In this document: piece by piece, positions 7,008 through 15,358 of the stretch
Layout of the letters: every line of letters starts with the position of its first letter
Numbering within the stretch: the first letter of the stretch is position 1
Assembly: GCA_023388835.1 (NCBI GenBank)
Contig: JAEWFK010000148.1
Span: 1 to 23,014 of the forward strand
Origin: Pseudomonadota bacterium
GTDB taxonomy: Bacteria; Pseudomonadota; Gammaproteobacteria; Burkholderiales; Burkholderiaceae_B
Length of the DNA: 23,014 bases
Reading direction: 5' to 3'
Made by a program: the position numbers and the translations under genes
Notes under the pieces: generated by a model
Told to the model about the DNA's origin: nothing
The model's database searches: none
What the model saw: only the letters and a program-made list of their open reading frames with translations

Positions 7008-7709
7008 TCAAGCGCCCAGATAGGCCTTGCGCACTTCGTCGTTGGACAGCAGGTTGGCGCCCGTGTCAGCAAGCACCACTTTGCCGGTTTCGAGTACGTA
7101 GCCGCGGTCGGCCACCTGCAAGGCTTTGTTGGCGTTCTGTTCCACCAGGAAAACGGTGACTCCCTGCTCGCGGATCGTTCGAATGATGTCGAAGATCTGG
7201 GCGATGATGAGCGGTGCGAGCCCCAGCGTGGGCTCATCGAGCAGAAGCAGCGTGGGCTGAGTCATCAGCGCCCTGCCGATGGCCAGCATCTGCTGTTCGC
7301 CGCCGGACATGGTTCCGGCCCGTTGCGCCGCCCGCTCCTTCAGGCGTGGAAAGAGGTCGTAGACCCGGTCCAACCCCGCTTCGACTTCCTGGCGGCCCAG
7401 GAAAAAGCCGCCCATCATCAGGTTCTCGGCCACCGTCAGATCAGGGAAGACGCGGCGCCCTTCTGGCGAGATGGCAATCCCCTTCTGCATGATGGTGTGG
7501 GTCGGTGCCTGCGTGATGTCTTCACCCTGGAACAGCACCGATCCGCTGCGGGCCCGCGGCGAACCGCAGACCGTCATCAGCAAGGTCGTCTTGCCTGCGC
7601 CGTTGGCGCCGATCAGCGTCACGATCTCGCCCTTGTTGACCTCGACCGATACATCGTTCAAGGCCTGAATCGCACCGTAGTAGGTGTGTATGTTCTGCAG
7701 CTTGAGCAC
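7008..7709 (-). CDS. livF: Branched-chain amino acid ABC transporter ATPase LivF
   Basis: A 233-residue ABC ATPase of the LivF subfamily. Walker A is GANGAGKTT (residues 34-42), the signature is MSGGEQQ (134-140) and Walker B is LLLLDEPT (154-161). The stretch near GRRVFPDLTVAENL is typical of LivF. It hydrolyses ATP on the cytoplasmic face of the LivHM permease. It begins with GTG at 7709, sharing one base with the livG stop (TAGTG), preceded by GGGGGAAGAG. It is the last gene of the livJHMGF operon, with the usual gene order. Confidence 0.95.
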   Translation of the reverse strand: MLKLQNIHTYYGAIQALNDVSVEVNKGEIVTLIGANGAGKTTLLMTVCGSPRARSGSVLFQGEDITQAPTHTIMQKGIAISPEGRRVFPDLTVAENLMMGGFFLGRQEVEAGLDRVYDLFPRLKERAAQRAGTMSGGEQQMLAIGRALMTQPTLLLLDEPTLGLAPLIIAQIFDIIRTIREQGVTVFLVEQNANKALQVADRGYVLETGKVVLADTGANLLSNDEVRKAYLGA

Positions 7710-8476
7710 TACTCTTCCCCCAGGTATGCCTTGATGACGCGTGGGTCGACGCGTACTTCCTCTGGTATGCCGGTCGTGATGGGCTTGCCGTGTTCCATGA
7801 CCATGATGCGGTCGGACACGCCCATCACCAGGCTCATATCGTGCTCAATGAGCAACACGGCCACGCCGAACTCCCGGCGCAGCTGGTCGATCAGTTGCTG
7901 CAGATCGCGTTTCTCCTGAGGATTGAGCCCCGCGGCGGGCTCGTCGAGCATGAGCAGCCGCGGTCGCGTAATCATGCAGCGTGCGATTTCCAGCCGACGC
8001 TGGTGACCGTAGGCCAGATTGCCGGCTTCCCGGTTGGCGTATTCGCGTATGCCCATGAAATCCAGCCAGCGGGCGGCATCGGCGAGCGCCTGGGCTTCGG
8101 CATGGCGAAAACCCGGAGTCTTCAGCAGGCCGGCGAACAGATTGGTATTGATATGCTGGTGCTGAGCGACCAGCAGGTTTTCCAACACCGTCAGGTTCTT
8201 GAACAGGCGGACGTTCTGGAAGGTGCGCACCAGTCCTTCCCGTGCCACCTTGTGGCTGGGCATGCCGTGGATGGGCTTGCCGTCCATGGTGATGGCGCCG
8301 GTGGTCGGCTTGTAGAAGCCGCCCACGCAGTTGAAGACGGTGGTCTTGCCGGCCCCGTTGGGCCCGATGATGGCGAAGACTTCATCATGATGGACATCGA
8401 ACTTTACGCCGTCGACAGCCATCAGGCCGCCGAAGCGCATGGTGAGATCCGAAACTTGCAGCAGGACCTTGCTCAT
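7709..8476 (-). CDS. livG: Branched-chain amino acid ABC transporter ATPase LivG
   Basis: A 255-residue ABC ATPase. Walker A GPNGAGKTT is at residues 38-46; the signature region reads LAYGHQRRLEIAR in place of LSGGQ, as is common in LivG; Walker B and D-loop are LLMLDEPAAGLNPQE. RTFQNVRLFKNLTVLENLLVAQH is a typical LivG block. It pairs with LivF to power the permease. Start ATG 8476 overlaps the livM stop by one base (TAATG) and has GGAG upstream. The frame is open up to 8530, but that extension lies within livM and is not used. Confidence 0.95.
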   Translation of the reverse strand: MSKVLLQVSDLTMRFGGLMAVDGVKFDVHHDEVFAIIGPNGAGKTTVFNCVGGFYKPTTGAITMDGKPIHGMPSHKVAREGLVRTFQNVRLFKNLTVLENLLVAQHQHINTNLFAGLLKTPGFRHAEAQALADAARWLDFMGIREYANREAGNLAYGHQRRLEIARCMITRPRLLMLDEPAAGLNPQEKRDLQQLIDQLRREFGVAVLLIEHDMSLVMGVSDRIMVMEHGKPITTGIPEEVRVDPRVIKAYLGEE

Positions 8477-9702
8477 TACTTCAACTCCACATGCGGACGT
8501 TTCATCGGCAGCAGGCCTTGCGGACGCCACATCATCATCAGGACCATCACGAGACCGAAGATCATCATCCGGTACTCGGCGAACTCGCGCGCGACTTCAG
8601 GCAGCACGGTCAGCACGATGGCCGCGAGTATCACGCCCACCTGCGAGCCCATGCCTCCGAGCACGACAATCGCCAGGATGAGCGCGGACTCCAGGAAAGT
8701 GAAGGATTCGGGATTGACCAGACCCTGACGCGCGGCGAAAAAGGCACCGCCGAATCCGGCGAAGGTGGCGCCCATGGTGAAGGCCCAGAGCTTCACGTTG
8801 GTCGGGCTCAGGCCCAGAGAGCGGCAGGCGATTTCATCTTCGCGCAGGGCTTCCCATGCGCGCCCGATCGGCATGCGGATGACCCGGTTCGACACGAACA
8901 AAGTGAACAGCGCCAGCGCGAGCGCCATCAGGTACAGATAGATGATGACGTCCATGTTGTCGAACTGCCAACCCATGAAGTCGTGGAACGTGGTTTCCCC
9001 TTCGGGGGCGCGGCGCGCCATCGGCATGCCGAACACGGTGGGTTTTGGAATGCCTGAGATGCCGTCGGGACCGCCGGTGTACTGATAGAGGTTGATCAGC
9101 AGGAGCCGAATGATTTCGCCGAAGCCCAGGGTGACGATGGCCAGATAATCGCCTCGTAGGCGCAGTACGGGGAAACCGAGCAGGTACCCAAACAGGCCCG
9201 ACATGGCACCGGCCAGCGGCAGGGCTTCCCAGAAGCCCCAGCCCGCCCAGTGGTATAGCAGCGCATAGGTGTACGCACCGACCGCATAGAAGCCCACAAA
9301 ACCCAGGTCGAGCAGGCCGGCGAAACCCACGACGATGTTCAGGCCCAGGCCCAGCATGACGTAGATCAGCACCAGGGTCGCGATGTCGACTTCGGCGCGG
9401 CCGGTGAAAAATGGGAAGACCAGCGCGATGGCGATGAGCAGGAAGACCATGCCCCGGCGCGCGTTGTCGTTGAGGACGGGCATGCGCAGGCTGCTTGCCC
9501 GCCGACCCAGCACACGATTGAATCCGGGACGGATGAAAGCCTGGAACACGAATACGGCTGCCATGCCGATCAGCACCATGTCCCATTCCGGTTCGAGACT
9601 GGTCTGCATACCGCTGCGGACGATCTGCAGGCCGAACACCGGCCCGATGATCACCCCGGCCATCAGGGCCGCGATGAAGGCGTTCTTGATATGACTAGCC
9701 AT
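8476..9702 (-). CDS. livM: Branched-chain amino acid ABC transporter permease LivM
   Basis: A 408-residue integral membrane protein with many hydrophobic segments. Characteristic blocks include [64 protein letters not shown] and the coupling-helix region [31 protein letters not shown] (each given in shortened reading from residue ~120 onward). The first ~100 residues form the extra N-terminal membrane segments also found in E. coli LivM (about 425 residues). It forms the inner-membrane channel with LivH. Start ATG 9702 overlaps the livH stop by one base (TAATG). The C-terminal MWRPQGLLP motif is typical. Confidence 0.95.
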   Translation of the reverse strand: MASHIKNAFIAALMAGVIIGPVFGLQIVRSGMQTSLEPEWDMVLIGMAAVFVFQAFIRPGFNRVLGRRASSLRMPVLNDNARRGMVFLLIAIALVFPFFTGRAEVDIATLVLIYVMLGLGLNIVVGFAGLLDLGFVGFYAVGAYTYALLYHWAGWGFWEALPLAGAMSGLFGYLLGFPVLRLRGDYLAIVTLGFGEIIRLLLINLYQYTGGPDGISGIPKPTVFGMPMARRAPEGETTFHDFMGWQFDNMDVIIYLYLMALALALFTLFVSNRVIRMPIGRAWEALREDEIACRSLGLSPTNVKLWAFTMGATFAGFGGAFFAARQGLVNPESFTFLESALILAIVVLGGMGSQVGVILAAIVLTVLPEVAREFAEYRMMIFGLVMVLMMMWRPQGLLPMKRPHVELK

Positions 9703-10625
9703 TACACTTTTTCCACTTCGGGTTTACCGAGAAGCCCGGTCGGCCGGAACAGAAGGATGAGCACCAGCAGGCTGAACGCGACGATATCCTTGTATTGCGA
9801 GGATATGTAGGCAGCCGCAAAGGTTTCCGCCAGGCCCAGGAGCACGCCGCCGAGCATGGCGCCCGGGATGCTGCCAATGCCGCCCAGCACAGCGGCCGTG
9901 AAGGCCTTGATGCCGGCCAGGAAGCCGATGAAGGGATTGAGCTTGCCGATCGCCAGGGCAATGAGTACGCCCCCCACCGCGGCGAGCATGGCGCCGACCA
10001 CGAATGTGAAGGAGATGATCTTATTGGTGTCGATGCCCAGCAGGTTGGCCATGCGCAGATCCTGGGAGCAGGCGCGCGATGCGCGGCCCAGGCGGGAATG
10101 CTTGATGTAGAGGTGCAGCATGATCATGAGCACGACGGTGACCACGATGATCATGATTCGGGAATACGGAGCGGTAATGGTGTAGTCGCCGATGTTCACC
10201 TGCAAGGCGCCGGTCACCAAAGCGGGAACCGCCATGTCGCGGGCACCCTGCCCGATCGCGACCCAATTCTGCAGGAAGATGGACATGCCGATGGCCGAGA
10301 TCAGCGGCACGAGCCGGGGACCGCCGCGCAGCGGGGCATAAGCGACCTTCTCCACGGCGTAGCCATAGACGGCGGTCACCAGCACGGCCACGATCAGCAT
10401 GAAGAAGATGATGAGCGCCACGGGCAGTCCGGTGCTGACGCCGATGGCCGAGAGCGTGACCAGACCCACGTATGCGCCGATCATGTAGATCTCGCCGTGC
10501 GCAAAGTTGATCATCCCGATGATGCCATAGACCATTGTGTAGCCGATGGCGATCAGCGCATAGATAGCGCCGAGCGACAGCCCATTGAAGAGCTGTTGCA
10601 ATAACTGGGGTATGAAGTCGGACAT
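9702..10625 (-). CDS. livH: Branched-chain amino acid ABC transporter permease LivH
   Basis: A 307-residue inner-membrane permease, the same size as E. coli LivH. The start [29 protein letters not shown] and the following [24 protein letters not shown] are diagnostic of LivH, as is [20 protein letters not shown], the cytoplasmic coupling loop. The end reads [17 protein letters not shown]. Start ATG 10625 was chosen by this family pattern; the open frame extends to 10709 but that part reads through the hairpin region upstream. The ribosome-binding sequence is weak, which would lower permease synthesis relative to the binding protein. Confidence 0.95.
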   Translation of the reverse strand: MSDFIPQLLQQLFNGLSLGAIYALIAIGYTMVYGIIGMINFAHGEIYMIGAYVGLVTLSAIGVSTGLPVALIIFFMLIVAVLVTAVYGYAVEKVAYAPLRGGPRLVPLISAIGMSIFLQNWVAIGQGARDMAVPALVTGALQVNIGDYTITAPYSRIMIIVVTVVLMIMLHLYIKHSRLGRASRACSQDLRMANLLGIDTNKIISFTFVVGAMLAAVGGVLIALAIGKLNPFIGFLAGIKAFTAAVLGGIGSIPGAMLGGVLLGLAETFAAAYISSQYKDIVAFSLLVLILLFRPTGLLGKPEVEKV

Positions 10626-10643
10626 AAAACAGAGTTCCACGAC

Positions 10644-10668
10644 GCCGGCCCGCCGGTAAGCGGCCGGC
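10644..10668. repeat. Second GC hairpin between livJ and livH
   Basis: GCCGGCC (10644-10650) can pair with GGCCGGC (10662-10668) across an 11-base loop, directly downstream of the livJ terminator and 19 bases before the livH start codon. It may protect the distal mRNA end or be a short palindromic repeat; no T-run follows. Confidence 0.4.
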
Positions 10669-10670
10669 CT

Positions 10671-10707
10671 GGAAAGAAAAAGGCTCCAGCCGTCGTACGG
10701 CCGGAGC
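10671..10707 (-). terminator. Intrinsic terminator/attenuator after livJ
   Basis: On the minus strand the arms at 10707-10697 and 10693-10683 form an 11-pair stem (one G-U pair) with a 3-base loop, followed by CTTTTTCTTTC. It sits 16 bases after the livJ stop and before livH. In an operon this gives partial termination, so the binding protein is made in excess over the membrane components. Confidence 0.85.
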
Positions 10708-10722
10708 ACTGTGTGCTGCGGA

Positions 10723-11841
10723 TTACTTCTCGAGCTGGTTCATTTCGCCTTTGTCGTCCACCTTGTATACGGCAAACTCGAATTGCTTGAGGTCGCCCTT
10801 TTCGTCGTACTCGACCTTGCCGATGGCGGTGTCGAACGACGCCTTGTGCATGTGGTCGGCCACCTTCGCCGGGTCTTCACCCACGGCGTTGATGCTGTCG
10901 ACGAGAATCTGCACGGCCGCGTAAGCAGGCATGGTGAAAGCGCCGGACGGGCTGCGCTTGTAGGTGTTGAAATGCTCGAGGATTTGCTTGTTGCCCGGGA
11001 GCTTGGTGAAGTCAGCCGGCAGGGTGACCAGCAGGCCTTCGGCGGCCGGGCCGGCAATCGCGACGAGGTCGGGATTGGCGACGCCTTCGGGGCCCATGAA
11101 CTGCGTCTTGAGGCCTTGCTCGCGAGCCTGGCGCAGCAGCAGACCCAGCTCGGCGTGGTAGCCGCCGAAATAGATCAGATCAGGGTTGACCGATTTGAGC
11201 TTAGTGATGACGGCGGAATAATCGCTGTCGCCGACATTGATGCCTTCGAACAGCGAAACCTCGACGCCTTCCTTGCCCAGGCTGTCACGCACCTGGTTGG
11301 CGACACCGCTGCCATAGGTCTGTTTGTCGTGCAGAATGGCCACAGCCTTGGGCTTGAGCTCCTTGGCGATGTAACCCGCTGCGAACGGGCCTTGTTGATC
11401 ATCGCGGCCAATGGTGCGGAAGAAGAAATGCGGCTTGATGGTGTCAGTGACCAGCGGCGAGGTGGCGCCCGGAGTGATGGCGACAATGCCTTCATTCTCG
11501 TAGACGTTGACGGCCGGCACAGTGGTGCCCGAGCAGGCGTGGGCCACGGCGAACTTGGCGCCTGCGTTCACGACGCGGTTGGCGGCTGGTACAGCCTGCT
11601 TGGGTTCGCAGCCGTCGTCAATCAGCAGAGGTTCGAGCTTCTTGCCTTTGATGCCGCCCGCGGCGTTGAAGGCTTCGATGGCGGTCAGCGCACCGGCCTG
11701 GATCTGATCACCGTACTGGGTTGCCGGGCCGGTCATGGGCTGTGGAATGCCGATCTTGATGGTCTCGGCGTGTACGCTGCCAACGAATGCCAGGGCGCCG
11801 ATGGCCAGGGCAATGGGCTTTACTCGTATAAAGGACTTCAT
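10723..11841 (-). CDS. livJ: Branched-chain amino acid ABC transporter substrate-binding protein (LivJ/LivK type)
   Basis: A 372-residue periplasmic binding protein. The signal peptide is MKSFIRVKPIALAIGALAFVGSVHA, cut before ETIKIGIPQPMTGP. The type I periplasmic-binding fold of the Leu/Ile/Val family is clear: QYGDQIQAGALTAIEAFNAAGG, IDDGCEPKQAVPAANRVV, a hinge-region disulfide-type Cys pair (DDGC and HACSGTT), FRTIGRDDQQG and GDSDYSAVITKLK. It delivers Leu, Ile, Val or related amino acids to LivHMGF encoded downstream. Start ATG 11841 is supported by the signal peptide and GGAG 10 bases upstream. It is clearly paralogous to the gene at 17425-18549, roughly half of aligned residues being identical by eye. 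Confidence 0.94.
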   Translation of the reverse strand: MKSFIRVKPIALAIGALAFVGSVHAETIKIGIPQPMTGPATQYGDQIQAGALTAIEAFNAAGGIKGKKLEPLLIDDGCEPKQAVPAANRVVNAGAKFAVAHACSGTTVPAVNVYENEGIVAITPGATSPLVTDTIKPHFFFRTIGRDDQQGPFAAGYIAKELKPKAVAILHDKQTYGSGVANQVRDSLGKEGVEVSLFEGINVGDSDYSAVITKLKSVNPDLIYFGGYHAELGLLLRQAREQGLKTQFMGPEGVANPDLVAIAGPAAEGLLVTLPADFTKLPGNKQILEHFNTYKRSPSGAFTMPAYAAVQILVDSINAVGEDPAKVADHMHKASFDTAIGKVEYDEKGDLKQFEFAVYKVDDKGEMNQLEK

Positions 11842-11901
11842 GCCTGCGTGTCTCCAAATAGTCGCCAGAGTGCTCGTCACGTTCTGACTAGAATTGTTAC
11901 G

Positions 11902-11920
11902 GCAATCATCACTTGATTGC
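11902..11920. promoter_or_regulatory. Palindrome upstream of livJ, candidate operator
   Basis: GCAATCA-TCACT-TGATTGC is a perfect inverted repeat with 7-bp arms and a 5-bp spacer. It begins 61 bases upstream of the livJ start codon, where an operator or activator site would be expected. No cognate regulator gene is in the window. Confidence 0.45.
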
Positions 11921-11962
11921 GGCCCGCCTATTCTCCGGGCTGCGTCGGGACACTGTCACTAC

Positions 11963-11972
11963 GGGTATGCCC
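11963..11972. promoter_or_regulatory. GGG-TATG-CCC palindrome upstream of livJ
   Basis: Read on the livJ strand this is AGGGCATACCC, about 122 bases before the start codon. A similar sequence, GGGTTTACCC, lies upstream of the second livJ-type gene (18622-18631). The shared form GGG[CT][AT]TACCC may be a common regulatory site; this is inference from two examples. Confidence 0.35.
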
Positions 11973-12015
11973 TAAATCAGCAGAAGAAACGGGTTCAGAC
12001 CTCCATTTTTTCTGA

Positions 12016-12840
12016 TTATTCGCGAGACAGCTCGGCGGCGCGGTCGGCGGCGGCCCGCATGGCGGCGCGGACGCTGCCCGTGAAATCGCGCTCGTTGAAC
12101 ACCTGAAGGGCTGCCGCGGTGGTGCCGCCCTTGGATGTGACCCGTTCCCGCAGCGTGGAAAGGTCTTCAGGCGAGAGACTCGCCAGTTGGGTGGCGCCCG
12201 TCAAGGTCGCCAGGGCCAGGCGGCGGGCCTGAGCGGACTCCATGCCCTGCTCCACTGCGCCGGCAATCAGCGCTTCCAGAAAGAGGAAGACGTAAGCCGG
12301 CCCGCTGCCCGAGAGTGAGGTGACGACGTCGATGGCATGATCGTCCTTCACCCAGACATATTCACCCACTGACTTGAAGAGCAGTTCGATCTGTGTCCGT
12401 TCGGCATCGCTGACCCCGCTGCAAGCCATGAGTCCGGTGGCTCCGGCGGCGATCAAGGCGGGTGTATTAGGCATGGCGCGCACCAGACGCGTCCAGGGTT
12501 CTTCCGGCGAGCCCAGCCACTGCCCCAGCGTTTCAGCCGAGATTCCCGCCGCAATGCTGACTACCAGTGTGTCGGGCTGCAGGTAAGGCCGTAGCGACGC
12601 GACCGCTTCCTTCATGTATTGCGGCTTGACTGCCAATACCCAGATGCGGCGCTTGGCCAGTGTGTCATCCGGTGCCGTGGCGGTCGTGCATCCTTGCTCC
12701 GCCCAGGACTGAAGGGCGTCCGGCGAGACGTCGATCACGTGGACATCATGCGCCCCGCAACGTTTACCGATCAGCCCGGATCCGAGAGCGGTGGCCATAT
12801 TGCCGCCGCCAATGAATGCAATGGTGAGTTCGTGGTTCAT
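12016..12840 (-). CDS. proC: Pyrroline-5-carboxylate reductase
   Basis: A 274-residue cytosolic enzyme that reduces 1-pyrroline-5-carboxylate to proline with NAD(P)H, the final step of proline synthesis. The N-terminal Rossmann motif is AFIGGGNMATALGSGL. Further family blocks are VLAVKPQYMKEAV, VSIAAGIS, RAMPNTPALIAAGATGL and the C-terminal dimer/substrate motif SLSGSGPAYVFLFLEALIAGAVEQGM. VTSKGGTTAAAL near the end completes the signature. Start ATG 12840 fits the family N-terminus and has AAAGGCG upstream; the frame is open to 12936 but that extension has no similarity. It is divergent from ugpB across a 199-base gap. Confidence 0.96.
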   Translation of the reverse strand: MNHELTIAFIGGGNMATALGSGLIGKRCGAHDVHVIDVSPDALQSWAEQGCTTATAPDDTLAKRRIWVLAVKPQYMKEAVASLRPYLQPDTLVVSIAAGISAETLGQWLGSPEEPWTRLVRAMPNTPALIAAGATGLMACSGVSDAERTQIELLFKSVGEYVWVKDDHAIDVVTSLSGSGPAYVFLFLEALIAGAVEQGMESAQARRLALATLTGATQLASLSPEDLSTLRERVTSKGGTTAAALQVFNERDFTGSVRAAMRAAADRAAELSRE

Positions 12841-12929
12841 GTGCGCCTTTCTAATCTTTTCAGGGAGTTGGCGGGCCATTTTAAGCCGCCGCCAACCCGT
12901 GCGTTGACGCTGCTTCCGGAATGTCGTTA

Positions 12930-12958
12930 CAGTCACGCCGATGTCACGAACGTGTCAT
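12930..12958 (+). promoter_or_regulatory. PHO-box-like triple repeat upstream of ugpB
   Basis: Three direct repeats CAGTCAC (12930-12936), ATGTCAC (12941-12947) and GTGTCAT (12952-12958) are spaced by exactly 4 bases, an 11-base period. The E. coli PhoB box is made of 7-bp CTGTCAT-like repeats separated by 4 AT-rich bases. The repeat words and period match; the spacers here (GCCG, GAAC) are GC-richer than usual. The site ends 81 bases before the ugpB start, and a possible -10 (GAATAT, near 12978-12983) lies downstream. PhoB control of ugp is established in E. coli. Confidence 0.72.
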
Positions 12959-13039
12959 AGACTCCCGCAGGCGCAATGAATATGGCATCGGGCAAGCCCG
13001 CCCAACCGCCGAACACGAGCTTTTTCACAGGAGCAAGCC

Positions 13040-14347
13040 ATGAAACCCAACATCTTCGCCCTTTCCCTGGCCGGCCTGATCGCCAGTCTGGGAACCGCCC
13101 ACGCCGCGACCGAAATCACGTTCTGGCATTCCATGGAGGGCGCTCTGGGCGAGCGCGTGAGTGAACTGGTCCAGGGCTTCAATGCCAGCCAGAATGACTA
13201 CACCGTCAACGCCATTTACAAGGGCACCTACGGCGAATCGATGAATGCCGGCATCGCCGCCTTTCGCTCCGGCAACGCCCCGGACATTCTCCAGGTGTTC
13301 GAGGTCGGTACCGCCACCATGATGTACGCCAAGGGCGCGATCAAGCCCGTACAGGAAATGTCGGAAGAAGCCGGAGACGCGATTGACCCTGCCGGGTTCC
13401 TGGGCGCCGTGGCCGGCTACTATTCTTCGCCTGAAGGCAAGTTGATCTCGATGCCGTTCAACAGCTCGACGCCCGTCCTTTACTACAACAAGGACGCTTT
13501 CAAGAAAGCCGGTCTCGACCCTGAAAGCCCGCCCAAGACCTGGAAGGACGTCGACGCGGCGGGCAAGAAGCTGCGCGAAGCGGGCATGGAATGCGGCTAC
13601 ACCACGGGCTGGCCTTCCTGGATTCAGCTGGAAACCTTCGCTGCCTGGCATAACGTTCCTTATGCCACTCAGGACAACGGCTTCAAGGGGCTTGATTCCC
13701 GACTTGCCCTGGACAACCCGGCCTTCGTGAAGCATTTCGGCTTCCTGGCACAAATGGCCAAGGACGGCTCCTTCACCTACGGCGGTCGGGGTGATTCCTC
13801 CAACGCCCTGTTCACCTCAGGCAAATGCGGCATGTTCACTGGTTCGAGCGGCGCGCGCGCCAACATCATCAAGAACGGGAAGTTCGACTTCGGTACGTCC
13901 TCCCTGCCCTACCACGATGACATCCAGGGCGCTCCCCAGAACACCATCATTGGCGGAGCGTCCTTGTGGGTCTTCGCGAAGAAGTCGCCGGAGGTCTACA
14001 AGGGCGTGACACAGTTCTTCAAGTACATCTCCGGCCCGGAGCAGGCCGCCGCATGGCACCAGGCCACCGGCTATGTGCCCGTCACCAAGGCGGGATACGA
14101 AGTGACCAAGAAGTCGGGGTTTTATGAAAAGAACCCCGGTACGGAAGTCGCCGTGCGCCAGTTGGACGCCGATACCACCGAGAACTCCCGTGGCATCCGG
14201 CTGGGCTTTCTGCCGCAGATCCGCGAAATCGAGGATGGCGAAGCTGAACGCATCTTTGCCGGCGAAGTGAGCGCCGAAGCCGGGCTCAAGCGCATGACGG
14301 AGCGTGGCAACGAATTGCTCAAGCGCTTCGAAGCCAGCGTCAAGTAA
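13040..14347 (+). CDS. ugpB: sn-Glycerol-3-phosphate ABC transporter substrate-binding protein
   Basis: A 435-residue periplasmic protein (E. coli UgpB is about 438). The signal peptide MKPNIFALSLAGLIASLGTAHA precedes ATEITFWHSMEGALGERV, the typical start of family 1 solute-binding proteins of the UgpB group. Other blocks are GTYGESMNAGIAAFRSGNAP, FNSSTPVLYYNKDAFKKAGLDP, TTGWPSWIQLE and KCGMFTGSSGARANI. It captures glycerol-3-phosphate (and in related systems glycerophosphodiesters) for UgpAEC. Start ATG 13040 has AGGAG 7 bases upstream. It is first in the operon, behind a PHO-box-like element, and is separated from ugpA by a strong terminator hairpin. Confidence 0.95.
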   Translation: MKPNIFALSLAGLIASLGTAHAATEITFWHSMEGALGERVSELVQGFNASQNDYTVNAIYKGTYGESMNAGIAAFRSGNAPDILQVFEVGTATMMYAKGAIKPVQEMSEEAGDAIDPAGFLGAVAGYYSSPEGKLISMPFNSSTPVLYYNKDAFKKAGLDPESPPKTWKDVDAAGKKLREAGMECGYTTGWPSWIQLETFAAWHNVPYATQDNGFKGLDSRLALDNPAFVKHFGFLAQMAKDGSFTYGGRGDSSNALFTSGKCGMFTGSSGARANIIKNGKFDFGTSSLPYHDDIQGAPQNTIIGGASLWVFAKKSPEVYKGVTQFFKYISGPEQAAAWHQATGYVPVTKAGYEVTKKSGFYEKNPGTEVAVRQLDADTTENSRGIRLGFLPQIREIEDGEAERIFAGEVSAEAGLKRMTERGNELLKRFEASVK

Positions 14348-14367
14348 AGCTTCTGCCGTAAAATCGG

Positions 14368-14404
14368 CCGTGAGTGCATCCGCCGATGCGCTCACGGTTT
14401 TTTT
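14368..14404 (+). terminator. Intrinsic terminator between ugpB and ugpA
   Basis: A 13-pair stem (14368-14380 with 14385-14397, one G-U pair) and a CGCC tetraloop are followed immediately by seven T residues (14398-14404). It begins 20 bases after the ugpB stop and ends 15 bases before the ugpA start. It should terminate many transcripts after ugpB and let a fraction read on into ugpAEC. Confidence 0.92.
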
Positions 14405-14419
14405 CGTAGCGGGTCCGCC

Positions 14420-15301
14420 ATGGAAAAGCGCGTTTTCTTCAAACACAAGACCTTGCCCTATCTGCTGGTTGCCCCGCAGTTGGCCATCACCATTGTGTTC
14501 TTCTTTCTTCCGGCAGGTCAGGCGCTGTGGCAGGCCTTCCACCTTGAAGACCCCTTCGGCTTGTCCTCCACTTTCGTCGGCCTGGAGAACTTCCGAGAAC
14601 TTTTGCGCGATCGCGATTACCTGAACTCCTTCAAGGTGACCGCCGTATTTTCGGCGCTGGTGGCCGTGCTGGGGCTGAGCATTTCGCTGTTGCTCGCCGT
14701 CATGGCCAACCGCGTAATAAGGGGCGCGGGCTTCTATCGGAATCTGCTGATCTGGCCCTATGCGGTCGCCACCGCCGTGGCCGGCGTGCTTTGGCTGTTC
14801 CTGTTCTCGCCTTCTGTCGGGATTCTGGCGGTCTACATGATGGAGGCAGGCCTGGCCTGGAACCCGCGGCTGGACGCCGAGGATGCGATGATGCTGGTGG
14901 TGCTGGCCGCCGTCTGGAAGCAGATTTCCTATAACTTCATCTTTTTCCTGGCCGGGCTGCAGTCTATTCCGCGTTCGCTGATCGAAGCCGCCGCCATCGA
15001 TGGCGCCAGCCCGATGCGTCGCTTCTGGACCATCGTCTTTCCGTTGCTTTCGCCGACCACTTTTTTTCTGCTGGTGGTGAACGTGATCTATGCCTTTTTC
15101 GACACCTTTGCGATCATCGATATCATGACGCAGGGCGGCCCGGGGACCTCCACATCCATACTGGTATACAAGGTCTATACAACGGGTTTCAAGGGTCTGG
15201 ACATCGGGTCCTCCGCGGCGCAGTCGGTGATTCTGATGGTGATTGTGGTGGCGCTCACCGTGGCGCAGTTCCGTTACGTCGACCGCAAGGTCAACTACTA
15301 G
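14420..15301 (+). CDS. ugpA: sn-Glycerol-3-phosphate ABC transporter permease UgpA
   Basis: A 293-residue inner-membrane permease with about six hydrophobic segments, the first being [22 protein letters not shown]. The cytoplasmic EAA loop that contacts the ATPase reads [22 protein letters not shown]. Phrases such as [18 protein letters not shown] and the C-terminal [19 protein letters not shown] are typical of UgpA. It forms the channel with UgpE. Start ATG 14420 sits just after the ugpB terminator and has only a weak ribosome-binding sequence, consistent with lower expression than ugpB. Confidence 0.95.
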   Translation: MEKRVFFKHKTLPYLLVAPQLAITIVFFFLPAGQALWQAFHLEDPFGLSSTFVGLENFRELLRDRDYLNSFKVTAVFSALVAVLGLSISLLLAVMANRVIRGAGFYRNLLIWPYAVATAVAGVLWLFLFSPSVGILAVYMMEAGLAWNPRLDAEDAMMLVVLAAVWKQISYNFIFFLAGLQSIPRSLIEAAAIDGASPMRRFWTIVFPLLSPTTFFLLVVNVIYAFFDTFAIIDIMTQGGPGTSTSILVYKVYTTGFKGLDIGSSAAQSVILMVIVVALTVAQFRYVDRKVNY

Positions 15302-15358
15302 CGGTCCCATGCAGACAGTCATCCAGCCTATTGCGCAGGGCCCCGGAGCCAACCAGTC

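Noticed and set aside
12904..12932. Plus-strand TTGACG followed 17 bases later by TTACAG as a ugpB promoter
   Set aside because: The -10 matches consensus in only two positions, and it would place transcription start before the PHO-box repeats, which should replace the -35 element.
12841..12936. Upstream extension of proC
   Set aside because: The extra residues have no similarity to ProC, whose Rossmann motif begins right after ATG 12840, and the extension would run into the PHO-box region.
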